A stretch of 64,000 nt of DNA from Streptomyces sp. NBC_00582. Lineage in GTDB: Bacteria; Actinomycetota; Actinomycetes; Streptomycetales; Streptomycetaceae. Below, one piece after another: positions 1 to 9,365 of the stretch. Both the position numbers and the translations under genes were made by a program. The notes beneath the pieces were generated by a model, which was not told the DNA's origin, did no database searches, and was given only the letters and a program-made list of their open reading frames with translations. The stretch lies in the NCBI RefSeq assembly GCF_036345155.1, contig NZ_CP107772.1, forward strand, positions 4,774,001 through 4,838,000, in the 5' to 3' direction. Numbering within the stretch: the first letter of the stretch is position 1; each line of letters starts with the position of its first letter.

Positions 1-28
1 TGTTCCCCACGTCGATCGTCAGCAGCAT
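1..28 (-). CDS. coaX: Type III pantothenate kinase, N-terminal fragment
   Basis: Only the first nine codons lie in the window, reading MLLTIDVGN. This is the start expected of type III pantothenate kinases, whose phosphate-binding loop begins with DxGNT. The ATG follows a purine-rich GGGAGCGGGA stretch and lies 15 bp downstream of nadC on the same strand, so it is probably the last gene of the NAD/CoA cofactor operon. CoaX phosphorylates pantothenate in the first step of CoA synthesis, which fits with panC in the same operon. The identification rests on nine residues plus context. Confidence 0.7.
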
Positions 29-43
29 GGCCGGTCCCGCTCC

Positions 44-1030
44 CTACTCCGCGTCCCGCAGATCCAGACCGATGTCCAGGATCGGCGAGGAGTGGGTCAG
101 GGCCCCCACGGCCAGGAAGTCGACGCCGGTGTCGGCGTAGGCCTTGGCGTTCTCCAGGGTGAGCCGGCCCGAGGCCTCCAGCAGGGCGCGCCCGCCGACG
201 ATGCCCACCGCCTCCGCGCACTCGCCCGGGGTGAAGTTGTCCAGCAGGATCAGGTCGGCGCCCGCGTCCACGACCTCGCGGAGCTGGTGCAGGGTGTCCA
301 CCTCGACCTCGATCGGCACGTCCGGGAAGGCCTCCCGTACGGCCGTGAAGGCCTGGGCGACGCCGCCCGCCGCGACCACGTGGTTGTCCTTGACGAGGGC
401 CGCGTCCGACAGGGACATGCGGTGGTTGACGCCACCGCCCGCGCGGACCGCGAACTTCTCCAGGGAGCGCAGGCCCGGCGTGGTCTTGCGGGTGTCCCGC
501 ACGCGGGCCTTGGTGCCCTCCAGGGTGTCCGCCCACGCGCGCGTGGCGGTCGCGATGCCGGACAGCCGGCACAGCAGGTTCAGCGCGCTGCGCTCGGCGG
601 TCAGCAGGTCACGCGTGCGTGTCGTCACCGACAGCAGCTTCTGGCCCGCCTCCACCCGGTCGCCGTCCTCGACGTGCCGCTCGACCTCGAACTCGTCGGT
701 GCAGACCACCGAGACGACCGCCTCGGCGACCCGGAGGCCGGCGACCACGCCCGCCTCGCGCGCGGTGAAGTCGGCGGTGGCCACCGCCTCCTCGGGGATG
801 GTCGCGACGGTCGTCACGTCCACGCCGTGGGCCAGGTCCTCCTGGATGGCCACGTTGGCGATGTCCTCGACCTCGACCGGGTCGAGCCCGGCCTCGGCCA
901 GGAGCTGGGCGAGCGCGGGGTCGAGGCCGCACTCCAGGTATTCCTCGTCGCCGAGTTCGCCCTCTGCGCCGCAGGCGCAGCCGTCGCCGCAGCCGCCGGT
1001 CGGGGCGAGGGGGAGGTCGTCGGTGCTCAC
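44..1030 (-). CDS. nadC: Nicotinate-nucleotide pyrophosphorylase (carboxylating)
   Basis: NadC converts quinolinate and PRPP to nicotinate mononucleotide, releasing CO2 and pyrophosphate, in de novo NAD synthesis. The 328-residue protein carries the family signatures IQEDLA, TAERSALNLLCRLSGIAT, DTRKTTPGLR, KDNHV, and the C-terminal VDFLAVGALTHS. I chose the GTG at 1030 because it follows nadB by only a few bases. Residues 1-35 are an extension before the usual NadC start and hold four cysteines (C14, C18, C20, C34) in a Gly-rich context; the role of this segment is unknown. It lies directly downstream of nadB, which makes its substrate precursor. Confidence 0.96.
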   Translation of the reverse strand: MSTDDLPLAPTGGCGDGCACGAEGELGDEEYLECGLDPALAQLLAEAGLDPVEVEDIANVAIQEDLAHGVDVTTVATIPEEAVATADFTAREAGVVAGLRVAEAVVSVVCTDEFEVERHVEDGDRVEAGQKLLSVTTRTRDLLTAERSALNLLCRLSGIATATRAWADTLEGTKARVRDTRKTTPGLRSLEKFAVRAGGGVNHRMSLSDAALVKDNHVVAAGGVAQAFTAVREAFPDVPIEVEVDTLHQLREVVDAGADLILLDNFTPGECAEAVGIVGGRALLEASGRLTLENAKAYADTGVDFLAVGALTHSSPILDIGLDLRDAE

Positions 1031-1035
1031 GTGTG

Positions 1036-2751
1036 TCACTGCTCCTGCTGGTGCTGCCGGGTCGGGGGGAAGTCTGCGGTATCGGTGGTGTGTACGGCGA
1101 GCGACCGGTCCGGATTCAGCCGTACGACGATGTGACGGCGCCATGCCGTGTCGTCGCGGTCGGCGTGGTCCTCGCGCCAGTGGCAGCCCCGCGTCTCCTC
1201 GCGCAGCGCGGCGGCGGCGACCAGGACGCGGGCCACGCACAGGAGGTTGGTGGACTCCCAGGTGTCGACGCCGGGCTCGGCGGTCTTGCCGTTGTGGTCG
1301 AGCGCGTCGCGGGCCTCGCTGTGCAGGCGCTGGAGCTGGTCGGCGGCCTTGGCGAGGGACTCGGCGGAGCGCAGCACCCCGGCGCCCTCCGTCATGATCC
1401 GCTGGATCGCGAACCGGGCCTCGGCGCCGAGCAGCGGATGCGCGGGCTTCTCGGGGTGCTCCACCGGGGCGGGCACACGCGCGTGCAGGCCCTCGTCGGC
1501 GTGGCTGTCGGCGATGTCGGCGGCGATCCGCTCCGCGTAGACCAGGCCCTCCAGGAGGGAGTTGGACGCGAGCCGGTTCGCGCCGTGCACGCCCGTGCAG
1601 GCGACCTCGCCGCACGCGTACAGGCCCGGGACGGTCGTCCGGCCCCGGGAGTCGGTGCGCACGCCGCCGGAGGCGTAGTGGGCCGCCGGGGCGATCGGTA
1701 TGGGGTCGTGGACCGGGTCGATGCCGTGGGCGCGGCAGGCGGCCAGGATCGTCGGGAACCGGTGCTCCCACATCTCGGCGCCGAAGTGGCGGGCGTCGAG
1801 GAACATGTGCTCGGCGTCCCGCTCCTGCATCCGGCGCATGATGCCCTTGGCGACGATGTCCCGGGGCGCCAGCTCGGCGAGTTCGTGCTGCCCCACCATG
1901 AAACGCACGCCGTCCGCGTCCACCAGGTGGGCGCCCTCGCCGCGTACCGCCTCCGAGACCAGCGGCTGCTGGCCCTCCGCGTCCGGGCCGAGGAAGAGCA
2001 CCGTCGGGTGGAACTGCACGAACTCCAGGTCGCTGACCTCCGCGCCGGCCCGCAGCGCGAGCGCCACGCCGTCGCCGGTCGACACCGACGGGTTGGTGGT
2101 CGCGGAGAAGACCTGGCCCATGCCACCGGTGGCGAGGACGACCGCCGGGGCGTGCACGGCGCCCACGCCGTCGTGCTGGCCCTCACCCATGACGTGCAGG
2201 CTGACGCCCGCCGTCCGGCCGTCGGCGTCGGTGAGCAGATCCAGGACGAGCGCGTTCTCGATGGTCCGCACGCCCCGCGCGCGGGCCGCCTCGACGAGCG
2301 CGCGGGAGATCTCCGCGCCGGTCGCGTCGCCGCCCGCGTGGGCGATCCGGCGCCGGTGGTGGCCGCCCTCACGGGTGAGTTCCAGGTCGCCCTCGGCGGA
2401 CTCGTCGAAGTGCGCGCCGGTCTCGATCAGCCGCCGTACCGCGTCCGGGCCCTCGGTGACGAGGATCCGCACGGCGTCCTCGTCGCACAGGCCCGCGCCC
2501 GCCACCAGGGTGTCGTCCAGGTGCTGTTCGGGGGTGTCGCCCTCGCCGAGGGCCGCCGCGATGCCGCCCTGCGCCCAGCGGGTGGAGCCGTCGTCGAGCC
2601 GGGCCTTGGTGACGACGACGGTGTTCAGGCCGGCCGCCTCGCAGCGCAGGGCCGCGGTCAGCCCCGCCACCCCGGAGCCGACGACCACCACGTCCGCGGA
2701 GATCGACCAGCCGGGGGCGGGCGCGTGCAGTCGTATGCCTGTGCTGGTCAC
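1036..2751 (-). CDS. nadB: L-aspartate oxidase
   Basis: This flavoprotein oxidises L-aspartate to iminoaspartate, the first step of de novo NAD synthesis. The 571-residue product starts with a dinucleotide-binding motif [10 protein letters not shown] (FAD). It then shows the substrate-site segments [18 protein letters not shown] and the FAD-contacting [16 protein letters not shown]. The GTG start at 2751 overlaps the panC stop in a GTGA, which implies translational coupling. I see no nadA next to it. The C-terminal fumarate-reductase-type helical domain is complete, so the gene appears functional. Confidence 0.96.
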   Translation of the reverse strand: MTSTGIRLHAPAPGWSISADVVVVGSGVAGLTAALRCEAAGLNTVVVTKARLDDGSTRWAQGGIAAALGEGDTPEQHLDDTLVAGAGLCDEDAVRILVTEGPDAVRRLIETGAHFDESAEGDLELTREGGHHRRRIAHAGGDATGAEISRALVEAARARGVRTIENALVLDLLTDADGRTAGVSLHVMGEGQHDGVGAVHAPAVVLATGGMGQVFSATTNPSVSTGDGVALALRAGAEVSDLEFVQFHPTVLFLGPDAEGQQPLVSEAVRGEGAHLVDADGVRFMVGQHELAELAPRDIVAKGIMRRMQERDAEHMFLDARHFGAEMWEHRFPTILAACRAHGIDPVHDPIPIAPAAHYASGGVRTDSRGRTTVPGLYACGEVACTGVHGANRLASNSLLEGLVYAERIAADIADSHADEGLHARVPAPVEHPEKPAHPLLGAEARFAIQRIMTEGAGVLRSAESLAKAADQLQRLHSEARDALDHNGKTAEPGVDTWESTNLLCVARVLVAAAALREETRGCHWREDHADRDDTAWRRHIVVRLNPDRSLAVHTTDTADFPPTRQHQQEQ

Positions 2752-3749
2752 GAGGCGGCTCCGAGGGTTCCGAAGGTGAGGGGGAGGTTGTCGATCAGCC
2801 GGGTCGTCCCGACCCGGGCGGCGACGGCGAGCACGGCCTCGCCGGTGAAGTCGTCCTCGATCTCCGTGAAGTCGGACGGGTCGACGAGGGCGAGGTAGTC
2901 GAGTTCCAGCGGCGGATCGAGCTGCGCGGCCTCGTCGAGGACCAGCCGGGCGGCCGCGCGGACGGCGGACGGACCGCCGGGGACGGCCTGGGCGACGGCG
3001 TGCGCGTCGGCCGCCGCGCGGGACTCCCCGAGCGCGCTGAGCGCCTCGGCACGCGCGTGCGTGGCGGGCACCTCCCGCGCGCGGGCCAAAAGCGCCTCCT
3101 GGGCGGCGTGCCGGTCGCTCCCGGCGAACAGGGCCGCCGACAGCGCGAGCGCGGTGCGCCGCTCCCTGGCGGACAGATAGCGGTTGCGGCTGGACAGGGC
3201 GAGCCCGTCGTCCTCGCGGACGGTGGGCACGCCGACGATGTCGATGCCGAAGTTCAGGTCGCGGACCATACGGCGGATCAGGGCGAGCTGCTGGGCGTCC
3301 TTCTGGCCGTACAGCGCCACGTCGGGCCGGGTCAGGTGCAGCAGCTTGGCGACGACCGTGAGCACGCCGTCGAAGTGGCCGGGCCGTGAGGCGCCCTCCA
3401 GCCGCTCCCCCATCGGACCGGCGCTGACCCGGACCTGCGGCTCGCCGCCCGGATAGACCTCGTCGACGGACGGGGCGAACACGGTGTCCGCGCCCGCCTC
3501 CTCGGCGATCTTGAGGTCGGCGTCCAGGGTGCGCGGATAGCGGTCGAGGTCCTCGCCCTCGCCGAACTGGAGCGGGTTGACGAAGACGGTGACGACCACC
3601 TCGCCGTCCTGCCCGGCGAGTTCGCGGGCGGTGCGGATCAGGGTGGCGTGGCCCTCGTGCAGGGCGCCCATCGTCATCACGACGGCCCGGCGGCCGGCAC
3701 GCGCGCGTGCGTGCAGCTCGGCGGCGGTGCGCAGGAGGGTGGGGGTCAT
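2748..3749 (-). CDS. panC: Pantothenate synthetase
   Basis: PanC joins pantoate and beta-alanine with ATP to make pantothenate. The 333-residue protein has the TMGALHEGH nucleotide-binding motif (residues 26-34), [25 protein letters not shown] and the LSSRNRYLS motif, all diagnostic of the family. It is slightly longer than the usual 280-310 residues because of an Ala-rich C-terminal region. The start overlaps the upstream DUF2520 gene stop (ATGA) and the stop overlaps the nadB start. The four genes therefore look like one coupled cofactor operon. Confidence 0.96.
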   Translation of the reverse strand: MTPTLLRTAAELHARARAGRRAVVMTMGALHEGHATLIRTARELAGQDGEVVVTVFVNPLQFGEGEDLDRYPRTLDADLKIAEEAGADTVFAPSVDEVYPGGEPQVRVSAGPMGERLEGASRPGHFDGVLTVVAKLLHLTRPDVALYGQKDAQQLALIRRMVRDLNFGIDIVGVPTVREDDGLALSSRNRYLSARERRTALALSAALFAGSDRHAAQEALLARAREVPATHARAEALSALGESRAAADAHAVAQAVPGGPSAVRAAARLVLDEAAQLDPPLELDYLALVDPSDFTEIEDDFTGEAVLAVAARVGTTRLIDNLPLTFGTLGAAS

Positions 3750-4693
3750 CCGGCGTCTCCTTCGGTGCCGTGGGTGCCCGGGGCGCCGTCGGCCCGGCCC
3801 GCGAGGACGCCGAGGAGGTCCTCGGCCAGTTCCGGCTTGAGCAGTCCGTGGGCGAGCGCGCGGTCGGCGGTCGCCCGGGCCATCGCCAGATACCCGGCGA
3901 CGGTCTGCGGGGCGTGCCGGCGCAGCTCGGCGACGTGCGCGGCGACCGTGCCCGCGTCGCCGCGGGCCACGGGGCCGGTGAGCGCGGCGTCGCCGGAGCG
4001 CAGCGCGTTGTCGAGGGCGGCGCCGAGCAGGGGGCCGAGCATCCGGTCGGGGGCCTCGACGCCGGCCGTGCGCAGCAGCTCCATCGACTGGGTGACGAGC
4101 GTGACCAGGTGGTTGGCGCCCAGGGCGAGGGCCGCGTGGTACAGCGGGCGGTTCTCCTCGGCGATCCACTCCGGTTCGCCGCCCATCTCGATGACGAGGG
4201 CCTCGGCGGCCAGCCGCAGCTCGTCGGGGGCGGTGACGCCGAAGGAGCAGCCGGCGAGCCGCTGGACGTCGACGGGCGTGCCGGTGAACGTCATCGCCGG
4301 GTGCAGGGCCAACGGCAGCGCGCCCGCGCGCAGGGCGGGTTCCAGGACCTTCGTGCCGTAGCGGCCGGAGGTGTGCACGAGGAGCTGCCCGGGCCGTACG
4401 GCGTCGGTCTCGGCGAGGCCCTGCACCAGGCCGGGCAGGGTGTCGTCGGGGACGGTGAGCAGCACCAGGTCGGCGCGCCGCAGGACCTCGGCGGGCGGCA
4501 CCAGCGGTACGTCGGGCAGCAGCAGCGCGGCCCGCCGCCGGGAGGCGTCGGAGACTCCGGAGACGGCCACCGGGCGGTGTCCGGCGAGCTGGAGGGACGC
4601 GGCGAGGGCGGGTCCCACGCGGCCGGCGCCGACGACGCCGACGGTCAGCCGCGCGGGGCGGTCCCTGGGGTCTGGTTGTTGAAATGCACTCAC
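3746..4693 (-). CDS. Rossmann-like and DUF2520 domain protein
   Basis: This 315-residue protein has an N-terminal Rossmann fold with [13 protein letters not shown] (about residues 18-30) and a C-terminal helical domain starting near HPAMTFTG. This two-domain arrangement is typical of the DUF2520 family, which resembles ketopantoate reductase and other 2-hydroxyacid dehydrogenases. It is the first gene of the panC-nadBC operon and overlaps panC by four bases, so a role in pantoate supply is a natural guess but not shown. It starts at GTG 4693. The accessory gene cluster begins 112 bp upstream, so this gene marks the left edge of the conserved backbone. Confidence 0.85.
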   Translation of the reverse strand: MSAFQQPDPRDRPARLTVGVVGAGRVGPALAASLQLAGHRPVAVSGVSDASRRRAALLLPDVPLVPPAEVLRRADLVLLTVPDDTLPGLVQGLAETDAVRPGQLLVHTSGRYGTKVLEPALRAGALPLALHPAMTFTGTPVDVQRLAGCSFGVTAPDELRLAAEALVIEMGGEPEWIAEENRPLYHAALALGANHLVTLVTQSMELLRTAGVEAPDRMLGPLLGAALDNALRSGDAALTGPVARGDAGTVAAHVAELRRHAPQTVAGYLAMARATADRALAHGLLKPELAEDLLGVLAGRADGAPGTHGTEGDAG

Positions 4694-4805
4694 GCGAGGG
4701 CGGCCTTCCCGTTCCAGTCCGCGCGGGGTACCGGACGATTTCTCGTCATGTTAACGCGATTGGAGTTCGGGGCGGCCTGGTCGTCGCGCGGCGCGTGCGG
4801 CGTCG

Positions 4806-7760
4806 TCAGCCGGTGAGGGCTCGGATGGTGGGCGTGCGGTAGAGGTCGCGCAGGGGCACCGAGGGCAGTCCCCGGGCCCGCAGAGCGGCGTTGACACGGA
4901 CGGCGAACAGGGAGTTTCCGCCGAGTTCGAAGAAATCGTCGTCGAGTCCGACGGGGGTGCCGAGCACGGATCGCCAGATCTCCGTCAGCACTCCGGCGAG
5001 ACCAGCGTCACGTACCGGACCGGAGCTCTCGGGGACCACCGCGGCCGCGCGGACGGGGTCCGGGAGCCGGGCCGCGTCCAGCTTGCCGTTGGTGGTGAGG
5101 GGGAGGGCGTCGAGGGGGGTGACGGTCGCCGGGACCATGTGCTCGGGCAGGATGCCGGCGGCGCGCTTGCGGATGCCCTGCGGGTCGGCGGACGTGACGC
5201 CGTCGGCGGGGACGACGTACGCGTCGAGCCGGGCGGTGGCCGGGTCGGCGGGGTCGTCGCGGCGGACGACGACGGCCGCGGCGGCGACGGCCGGGTCCTC
5301 CAGGAGCACCGAGCGGATCTCGTCGAGCTCGATGCGGAAGCCGCGGATCTTGACCTGGCTGTCGATCCGGCCGAGGTGCTCGAGACACCCGTCGGGCCGC
5401 AGCCGACCGAGGTCACCGCTGCGGTACGCGCGCGGGCCGGGGGCACCCGGGTCCGGCGCGTCACGGTACGCGCGCGTGCCCGGGCCGTCGGGGTCCGGCG
5501 CGTCACAGTACGCGCGCGTGTCAGCGGCGCCCGGCTCCGGCACCCCGCCGTACGCGCCCGTGCCAGCGGCGCCCAACCCCGGCACCCCGCCGTACGCGCG
5601 CGTGTCAGCGGCGCCCGGCTCCGGCACCTCGCGGTACGCGCCCGTGCCAGCGGCGCCCAACCCCGCCACCCCGCCGTACGCGCCCGTGCCAGCGGCGCCC
5701 ACCCCCGCCACCCCGCCGTACGCGCGCGTGTCAGCGGCGTGCGGGTCCGGTTGGAAGCGTTCGGCTGTCAGGTCGGGGCGGTTGAGGTAGCCGGCGGCCA
5801 CGCCCGCGCCGCCCACCCGGATCTCTCCGGTGACGCCCGGCGGCACCAGCCGGCCGCGCTCGTCGGTGACGTACAGATGCCAGCCCGGCAAAGCGGGGCC
5901 CACGGAGCGGGAGCCGGCGAGGGCGAGCGCGCGGGTGACGGTCTGGGCGGTGACGTGCACGGTCGTCTCGGTGATCCCGAACATGTTGACCAGGCGGCAG
6001 CTCCGCTCGGGATGCCGGTCGAACCAGGGCAGCAGCATGCGGCTGTCCAGCGGTTCGCCGCCGAACACCACCAGTCGGACCGGCAGCGCGGCGTGGTCGG
6101 TCCGCAGGAGCTGGGAGAACGCGGACGGGGTCTGGCTGAGCACGGTGACCCGGCGTTCGAGGAGGAGGTCGCGGAAGTCGTCCGGTTCGCGGCTGACGAA
6201 GTACGGCACGACGACCAGCCGTCCGCCCGTCAGCAGGCAGCCCCAGATCTCCCACACCGAGAAGTCGAAGGCGGCCGAGTGGAAGAGGGTCCAGGTGTCG
6301 TCGGGGCCGAGCCGGTACGTGTCCCGGGTGGCGTCGATCAGGGCGGTCACGTTGCGGTGCGGCACCAGGACGCCCTTGGGGCGGCCCGTGGAACCGGAGG
6401 TGTAGATGACGTACGCCGGGTCGTCCGGGGCGGGTTCGGGGAGGGGGGCCGGGATGGCCTCGGCCAGTTCGCCGGGCGTCAGCAGGACGACTCCGGCCTC
6501 GCGCGGGAATTCGGCGAGGCGGGTCACCACGAGGTTCAGCCCGGCGTCCGCGACGGTGTGGGCGAGCCGCTCGGCCGGGTAGGCGGGGTCGGTCGGAACG
6601 TACGCCGCACCCGCCCGGACCACGCCGAGCAGGGTGACGACGAGTTCCGCGGTGCGCTCCAGGCAGACCCCGACCCGGTCGCCGGGGCGGACGCCGTGGG
6701 CCAGCAGCCCGGCGGCGATCCGGGCGGACCGTTCGTCCAGCTCCCGGTAGGTGAGTTCGGTGCCGCCGTCGCAGAGGGCGACCGCGTCGGGCGTGGCGGC
6801 GGCGATCCGCGCGAACGCCCGGGGCAGCGTGTCCGGTTGGGACCGGAGTGGTGCGGCGGGACGGCCGAGCCGGGCCACCCGGGCCCGTTCGTCCGCGTCG
6901 AGCAGCTCCACGTCCGCGACCGTCGTCTCCGGGGCGAGGGCCTCCTGTCGGCAGACCTCGGCGTAGTGCCGGGTGAAGCCCTCGGCGACCGCGGCCGAGA
7001 CATGGCTGTGCCGGAAGTGGCAGGTGAGACGGGTGCCGCCGGAGGGGAGGGGCGAGAAGACGAAGGTGAGGGGGAAGGGCGGGGCGAGGCAGGCGAGATG
7101 GCCGGCCGGGGGCGTCTCGGGGTCGTCGAGGAGACCCGCGAGCACCGGCCCGGTCACCCGCCGGGGTTCCGTCCCGGCCAGATCGCGCAGGGTGGCCGAC
7201 TCCGGCAGCTCGTACCGCAGGGGCCCGGTCCGGTCGGCGGCGACCGTCGCCGAGCCCGTCCCGCCGTGGCCGTCGTAGCGGGAGAGGGTCAGCGCCAGGG
7301 TGGGCAGACCCGGTGCGGTGTGCGGGAAGGGCAGGTCCAGGGCGTAGGTGCCGCAGGTCGTGGCGGACGGGTCGCCCCCGCCCCAGTCCGGGGCGTCGGC
7401 CGGGGACGGGAACGGGGTGCGGGCGGTGGCCGGTTCGGGGCACGGGGAGGGCGGGCGCTCCCCCGTCAGCACCTCCGTCAGATGGCGCAGACCCGCCCCG
7501 TCCAGGCGGTCGCGGTGGGCGACGAGGACCAGGTCCGCCGTGCCGTCGCCGTAGCGCAGCAGGACGCAGCGCACGTCCCGCTCGACCGGGCGGCGCAGTT
7601 CGGCCTCGCGGCGGCGTACGGCGAGCGGCTCGCCCGGGGCGGCCGGGACGTCGTCCGTCCACAGCCGCCAAGGGCCCGCCGCGGCCAGCCGGTCCCGCAG
7701 TCGTCGTACGTCCGCCCCGGTCACCGGGACGCGGACCGCATGGCACTGTGCACCCGGCAC
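4806..7760 (-). CDS. NRPS: degenerate C domain, adenylation, carrier (C*-A-T)
   Basis: This is the last gene of the nine-gene biosynthetic operon. Residues 1-310 resemble a condensation domain, but HHxxxDG reads AHRDRLDG and the N-terminal half is short, so it is probably inactive. The adenylation domain has YTSGSTGRPKG, FGITETT, YRSGDLG and NGKLD. My hand-read specificity code is DFWSVGMVHK, close to threonine codes. The carrier domain has LGGNSL with the phosphopantetheine serine. Between the A6 region (GELxVGG, YLNRPDL, ERF) and YRSGDLG sit about seven 14-residue repeats not normal for this fold. I chose GTG 7760 because AGGGGAGG lies just upstream; ATG 7796 is possible but lacks a ribosome site. 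Confidence 0.9.
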   Translation of the reverse strand: MPGAQCHAVRVPVTGADVRRLRDRLAAAGPWRLWTDDVPAAPGEPLAVRRREAELRRPVERDVRCVLLRYGDGTADLVLVAHRDRLDGAGLRHLTEVLTGERPPSPCPEPATARTPFPSPADAPDWGGGDPSATTCGTYALDLPFPHTAPGLPTLALTLSRYDGHGGTGSATVAADRTGPLRYELPESATLRDLAGTEPRRVTGPVLAGLLDDPETPPAGHLACLAPPFPLTFVFSPLPSGGTRLTCHFRHSHVSAAVAEGFTRHYAEVCRQEALAPETTVADVELLDADERARVARLGRPAAPLRSQPDTLPRAFARIAAATPDAVALCDGGTELTYRELDERSARIAAGLLAHGVRPGDRVGVCLERTAELVVTLLGVVRAGAAYVPTDPAYPAERLAHTVADAGLNLVVTRLAEFPREAGVVLLTPGELAEAIPAPLPEPAPDDPAYVIYTSGSTGRPKGVLVPHRNVTALIDATRDTYRLGPDDTWTLFHSAAFDFSVWEIWGCLLTGGRLVVVPYFVSREPDDFRDLLLERRVTVLSQTPSAFSQLLRTDHAALPVRLVVFGGEPLDSRMLLPWFDRHPERSCRLVNMFGITETTVHVTAQTVTRALALAGSRSVGPALPGWHLYVTDERGRLVPPGVTGEIRVGGAGVAAGYLNRPDLTAERFQPDPHAADTRAYGGVAGVGAAGTGAYGGVAGLGAAGTGAYREVPEPGAADTRAYGGVPGLGAAGTGAYGGVPEPGAADTRAYCDAPDPDGPGTRAYRDAPDPGAPGPRAYRSGDLGRLRPDGCLEHLGRIDSQVKIRGFRIELDEIRSVLLEDPAVAAAAVVVRRDDPADPATARLDAYVVPADGVTSADPQGIRKRAAGILPEHMVPATVTPLDALPLTTNGKLDAARLPDPVRAAAVVPESSGPVRDAGLAGVLTEIWRSVLGTPVGLDDDFFELGGNSLFAVRVNAALRARGLPSVPLRDLYRTPTIRALTG
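5424..5726 (-). repeat. In-frame 42-bp tandem repeat array inside the adenylation domain
   Basis: The sequence GTACGCGC recurs at 5424, 5466, 5508, 5550, 5592, 5634, 5676 and 5718. The spacing is exactly 42 bp, giving seven full units that keep the reading frame (14 residues each). Each unit encodes a variant of RAYGGVPEPGAADT. The copy at 5424 is the genuine RAYRSGDLG segment, so the array looks like expansion of DNA just before adenylation motif A7. Units differ by substitutions, which argues against an assembly error of identical copies. Confidence 0.95.
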
Positions 7761-7805
7761 GGGTGACCTCCCCTGTTCTGTTCCTGCCCGAGTCATGTGA
7801 GGTGG

Positions 7806-8630
7806 TCAGCGGGCCGAGAAGCCGCCGTCGACCGTCAGGGTCGTCCCGGTGACCTGCCGGGCGTCGTCCGACAGGAGGTAGACGACGGCCGCCGCCACGT
7901 CCTCCGGCTCGATCAGCGCGTTCATCGGCTGGGCGGCGACGAACTCCTCCTCGTGCTCACCCACCGGCACGTCGAGGGCGCGGGCGATCTCGGCGAGCAT
8001 CCGGCCCTCGGCGGCCGGCTCGTCACGGACCGAACCCGGGCAGACGGCGTTGACCCGCACCTTGCGGGGGGCGTAGTCGAGCGCCGCCGCCTTGGTGAGC
8101 CCGACCAGGCCGTGCTTGGCGGCGACGTACCCGGCGAAGTGCCGGTAGCCGACCAGGCCCGCCGTGGAGGCGATGTTGACGATGCTGCCGGAGCGGCGTG
8201 CGCTCATCGCCTTGCCGACGGTACGGATCATCCGCCAGGCGCCGGAGAGGTCGACGTCGATCATCAGCGCCCACTCCTCCTCGCCGATCTCGTGCGCGGG
8301 CGTGCCCGAGGGCGCCGCGATGCCCGCGTTGTTGACCACCCCGTCGAGCGCGCCGAACCGGTCCTCGGCGAGCGCCACCGCCTCCTCGACGGACCGCAGG
8401 TCGCGGACGTCGCAGCGGGCGGTGAGCACCGCCGAGCCGGCCGCGCGGCACAGCGCGGCGGTGTGCTCCAACTGCCCCTCGGTGCCCAGCGGATACGGCA
8501 CCGCGGGCAGGTCGGCGCAGAGGTCGAGGAGCGCCAGGTCGGCGCCCTCGGCGGCGCACGCCACCGCCGTGGCCCGGCCGAGCCCCCGGGACGCCCCGGT
8601 GACGACGACGGTCTTCCCGGTCAGACGCAT
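7806..8630 (-). CDS. Short-chain dehydrogenase/reductase, mycofactocin-coupled-like
   Basis: This 274-residue classical SDR has TGASRGLG for NAD(P) binding (residues 11-18), NNAG, the catalytic serine in NIASTAG and the YVAAK motif. After beta strand 2 it carries DLCADLPAVPYPLGT followed by a short helix. That insertion resembles the one in mycofactocin-coupled SDRs, which hold their nicotinamide cofactor tightly. It lies 18 bp downstream of the thioesterase gene and shortly before the A-T NRPS gene. The adjacent PKS has no ketoreductase domain, so this enzyme could reduce a beta-keto or alcohol/ketone group of the product. No mycofactocin genes are in the window. Confidence 0.9.
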   Translation of the reverse strand: MRLTGKTVVVTGASRGLGRATAVACAAEGADLALLDLCADLPAVPYPLGTEGQLEHTAALCRAAGSAVLTARCDVRDLRSVEEAVALAEDRFGALDGVVNNAGIAAPSGTPAHEIGEEEWALMIDVDLSGAWRMIRTVGKAMSARRSGSIVNIASTAGLVGYRHFAGYVAAKHGLVGLTKAAALDYAPRKVRVNAVCPGSVRDEPAAEGRMLAEIARALDVPVGEHEEEFVAAQPMNALIEPEDVAAAVVYLLSDDARQVTGTTLTVDGGFSAR

Positions 8631-8648
8631 GACCCGATCCCCCTCAGC

Positions 8649-9365
8649 TCAGCGCACGTCGTCGGCGACGACGGCCAGCAGGTCCGCCGCCGACTCGGTC
8701 AGGTACATGTGGCCGCCGGACAGCTCCACGGACCGGAAGTCGGCGCCCGCGACCTTCGCCCAGGCCGCCGCCTCCTCGCGGCTGACGAGTTCGTCGTGGC
8801 TGCCGCGCAGCACGGTGAGCGGGGCGGGCAGCGCCAGGTCGGTGGAGGGGGTGTAGGTCTCGTGCATCTCGACGTCGGCGCGGAGCGTCGGCAGGATCAG
8901 CTCGCGCATCTCCGGGTCGTCGAGCGCCTCGTGGGTGTAGCCGGCGAACTCGTTGACGCGGGCGAGGAACGCGTCGTCGGGCAGGCCGGTCGCACGGCGG
9001 GTGCGCTGTTCGGCGGGGTGCGGGGAGCCGCTGACGAAGAGGCGGACGAGGTCGAGGTCACCGGGTGCGGCGGCGAGGCGGTGGGCGAGTTCGTAGGCGA
9101 GGACGGCGCCCAGGCTGTGCCCGAACAGGGCGATCCGGCGCGGCAGGGCGGGGTCGGCGTCGAGGGCGGCGCGCAGGTCGCCCAGGAGCCCCTCGGTCGC
9201 CGGACGCGTGTCGGTGTACGGGTCCTCGTCGATACGACGCTCACGGCCGGGGAGCTGCAGCGGCAGGATCGTCAGGCTGTCGCCGGCGACCCGCTGCCAG
9301 GGGCGGAAGAAGGAGGCGCCGGCGCCCGCGAAGGGCAGGCAGACCAGGGAGGTGGGCACGGTCAT
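8649..9365 (-). CDS. Type II thioesterase
   Basis: This 238-residue alpha/beta hydrolase has LPFAGAGASFF near the N terminus, the nucleophile motif GHSLG, the acid in GSHDELV and the C-terminal GGHMYL histidine. This is the pattern of editing thioesterases that clear wrongly primed carrier domains in NRPS/PKS systems. It could instead release a modified aminoacyl group from the A-T protein, as TEs of the NikP2 type do. The ATG overlaps the P450 stop (ATGA). The cluster has a second such enzyme at 23748. Confidence 0.93.
   Translation of the reverse strand: MTVPTSLVCLPFAGAGASFFRPWQRVAGDSLTILPLQLPGRERRIDEDPYTDTRPATEGLLGDLRAALDADPALPRRIALFGHSLGAVLAYELAHRLAAAPGDLDLVRLFVSGSPHPAEQRTRRATGLPDDAFLARVNEFAGYTHEALDDPEMRELILPTLRADVEMHETYTPSTDLALPAPLTVLRGSHDELVSREEAAAWAKVAGADFRSVELSGGHMYLTESAADLLAVVADDVR

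Noticed and set aside
1033..2898. Long open frames antisense to nadB, and likewise antisense to the NRPS/PKS genes (for example 5139-7766 and 11945-15127)
   Set aside because: Their products are low-complexity Arg/Gly/Ala/Val-rich text without known domains, while the opposite strand holds complete enzymes. This is usual in high-GC DNA.
5424..5726. CRISPR-like array of regularly spaced repeats
   Set aside because: Units are directly abutting with no unique spacers, vary by substitution and keep the reading frame of an NRPS gene.
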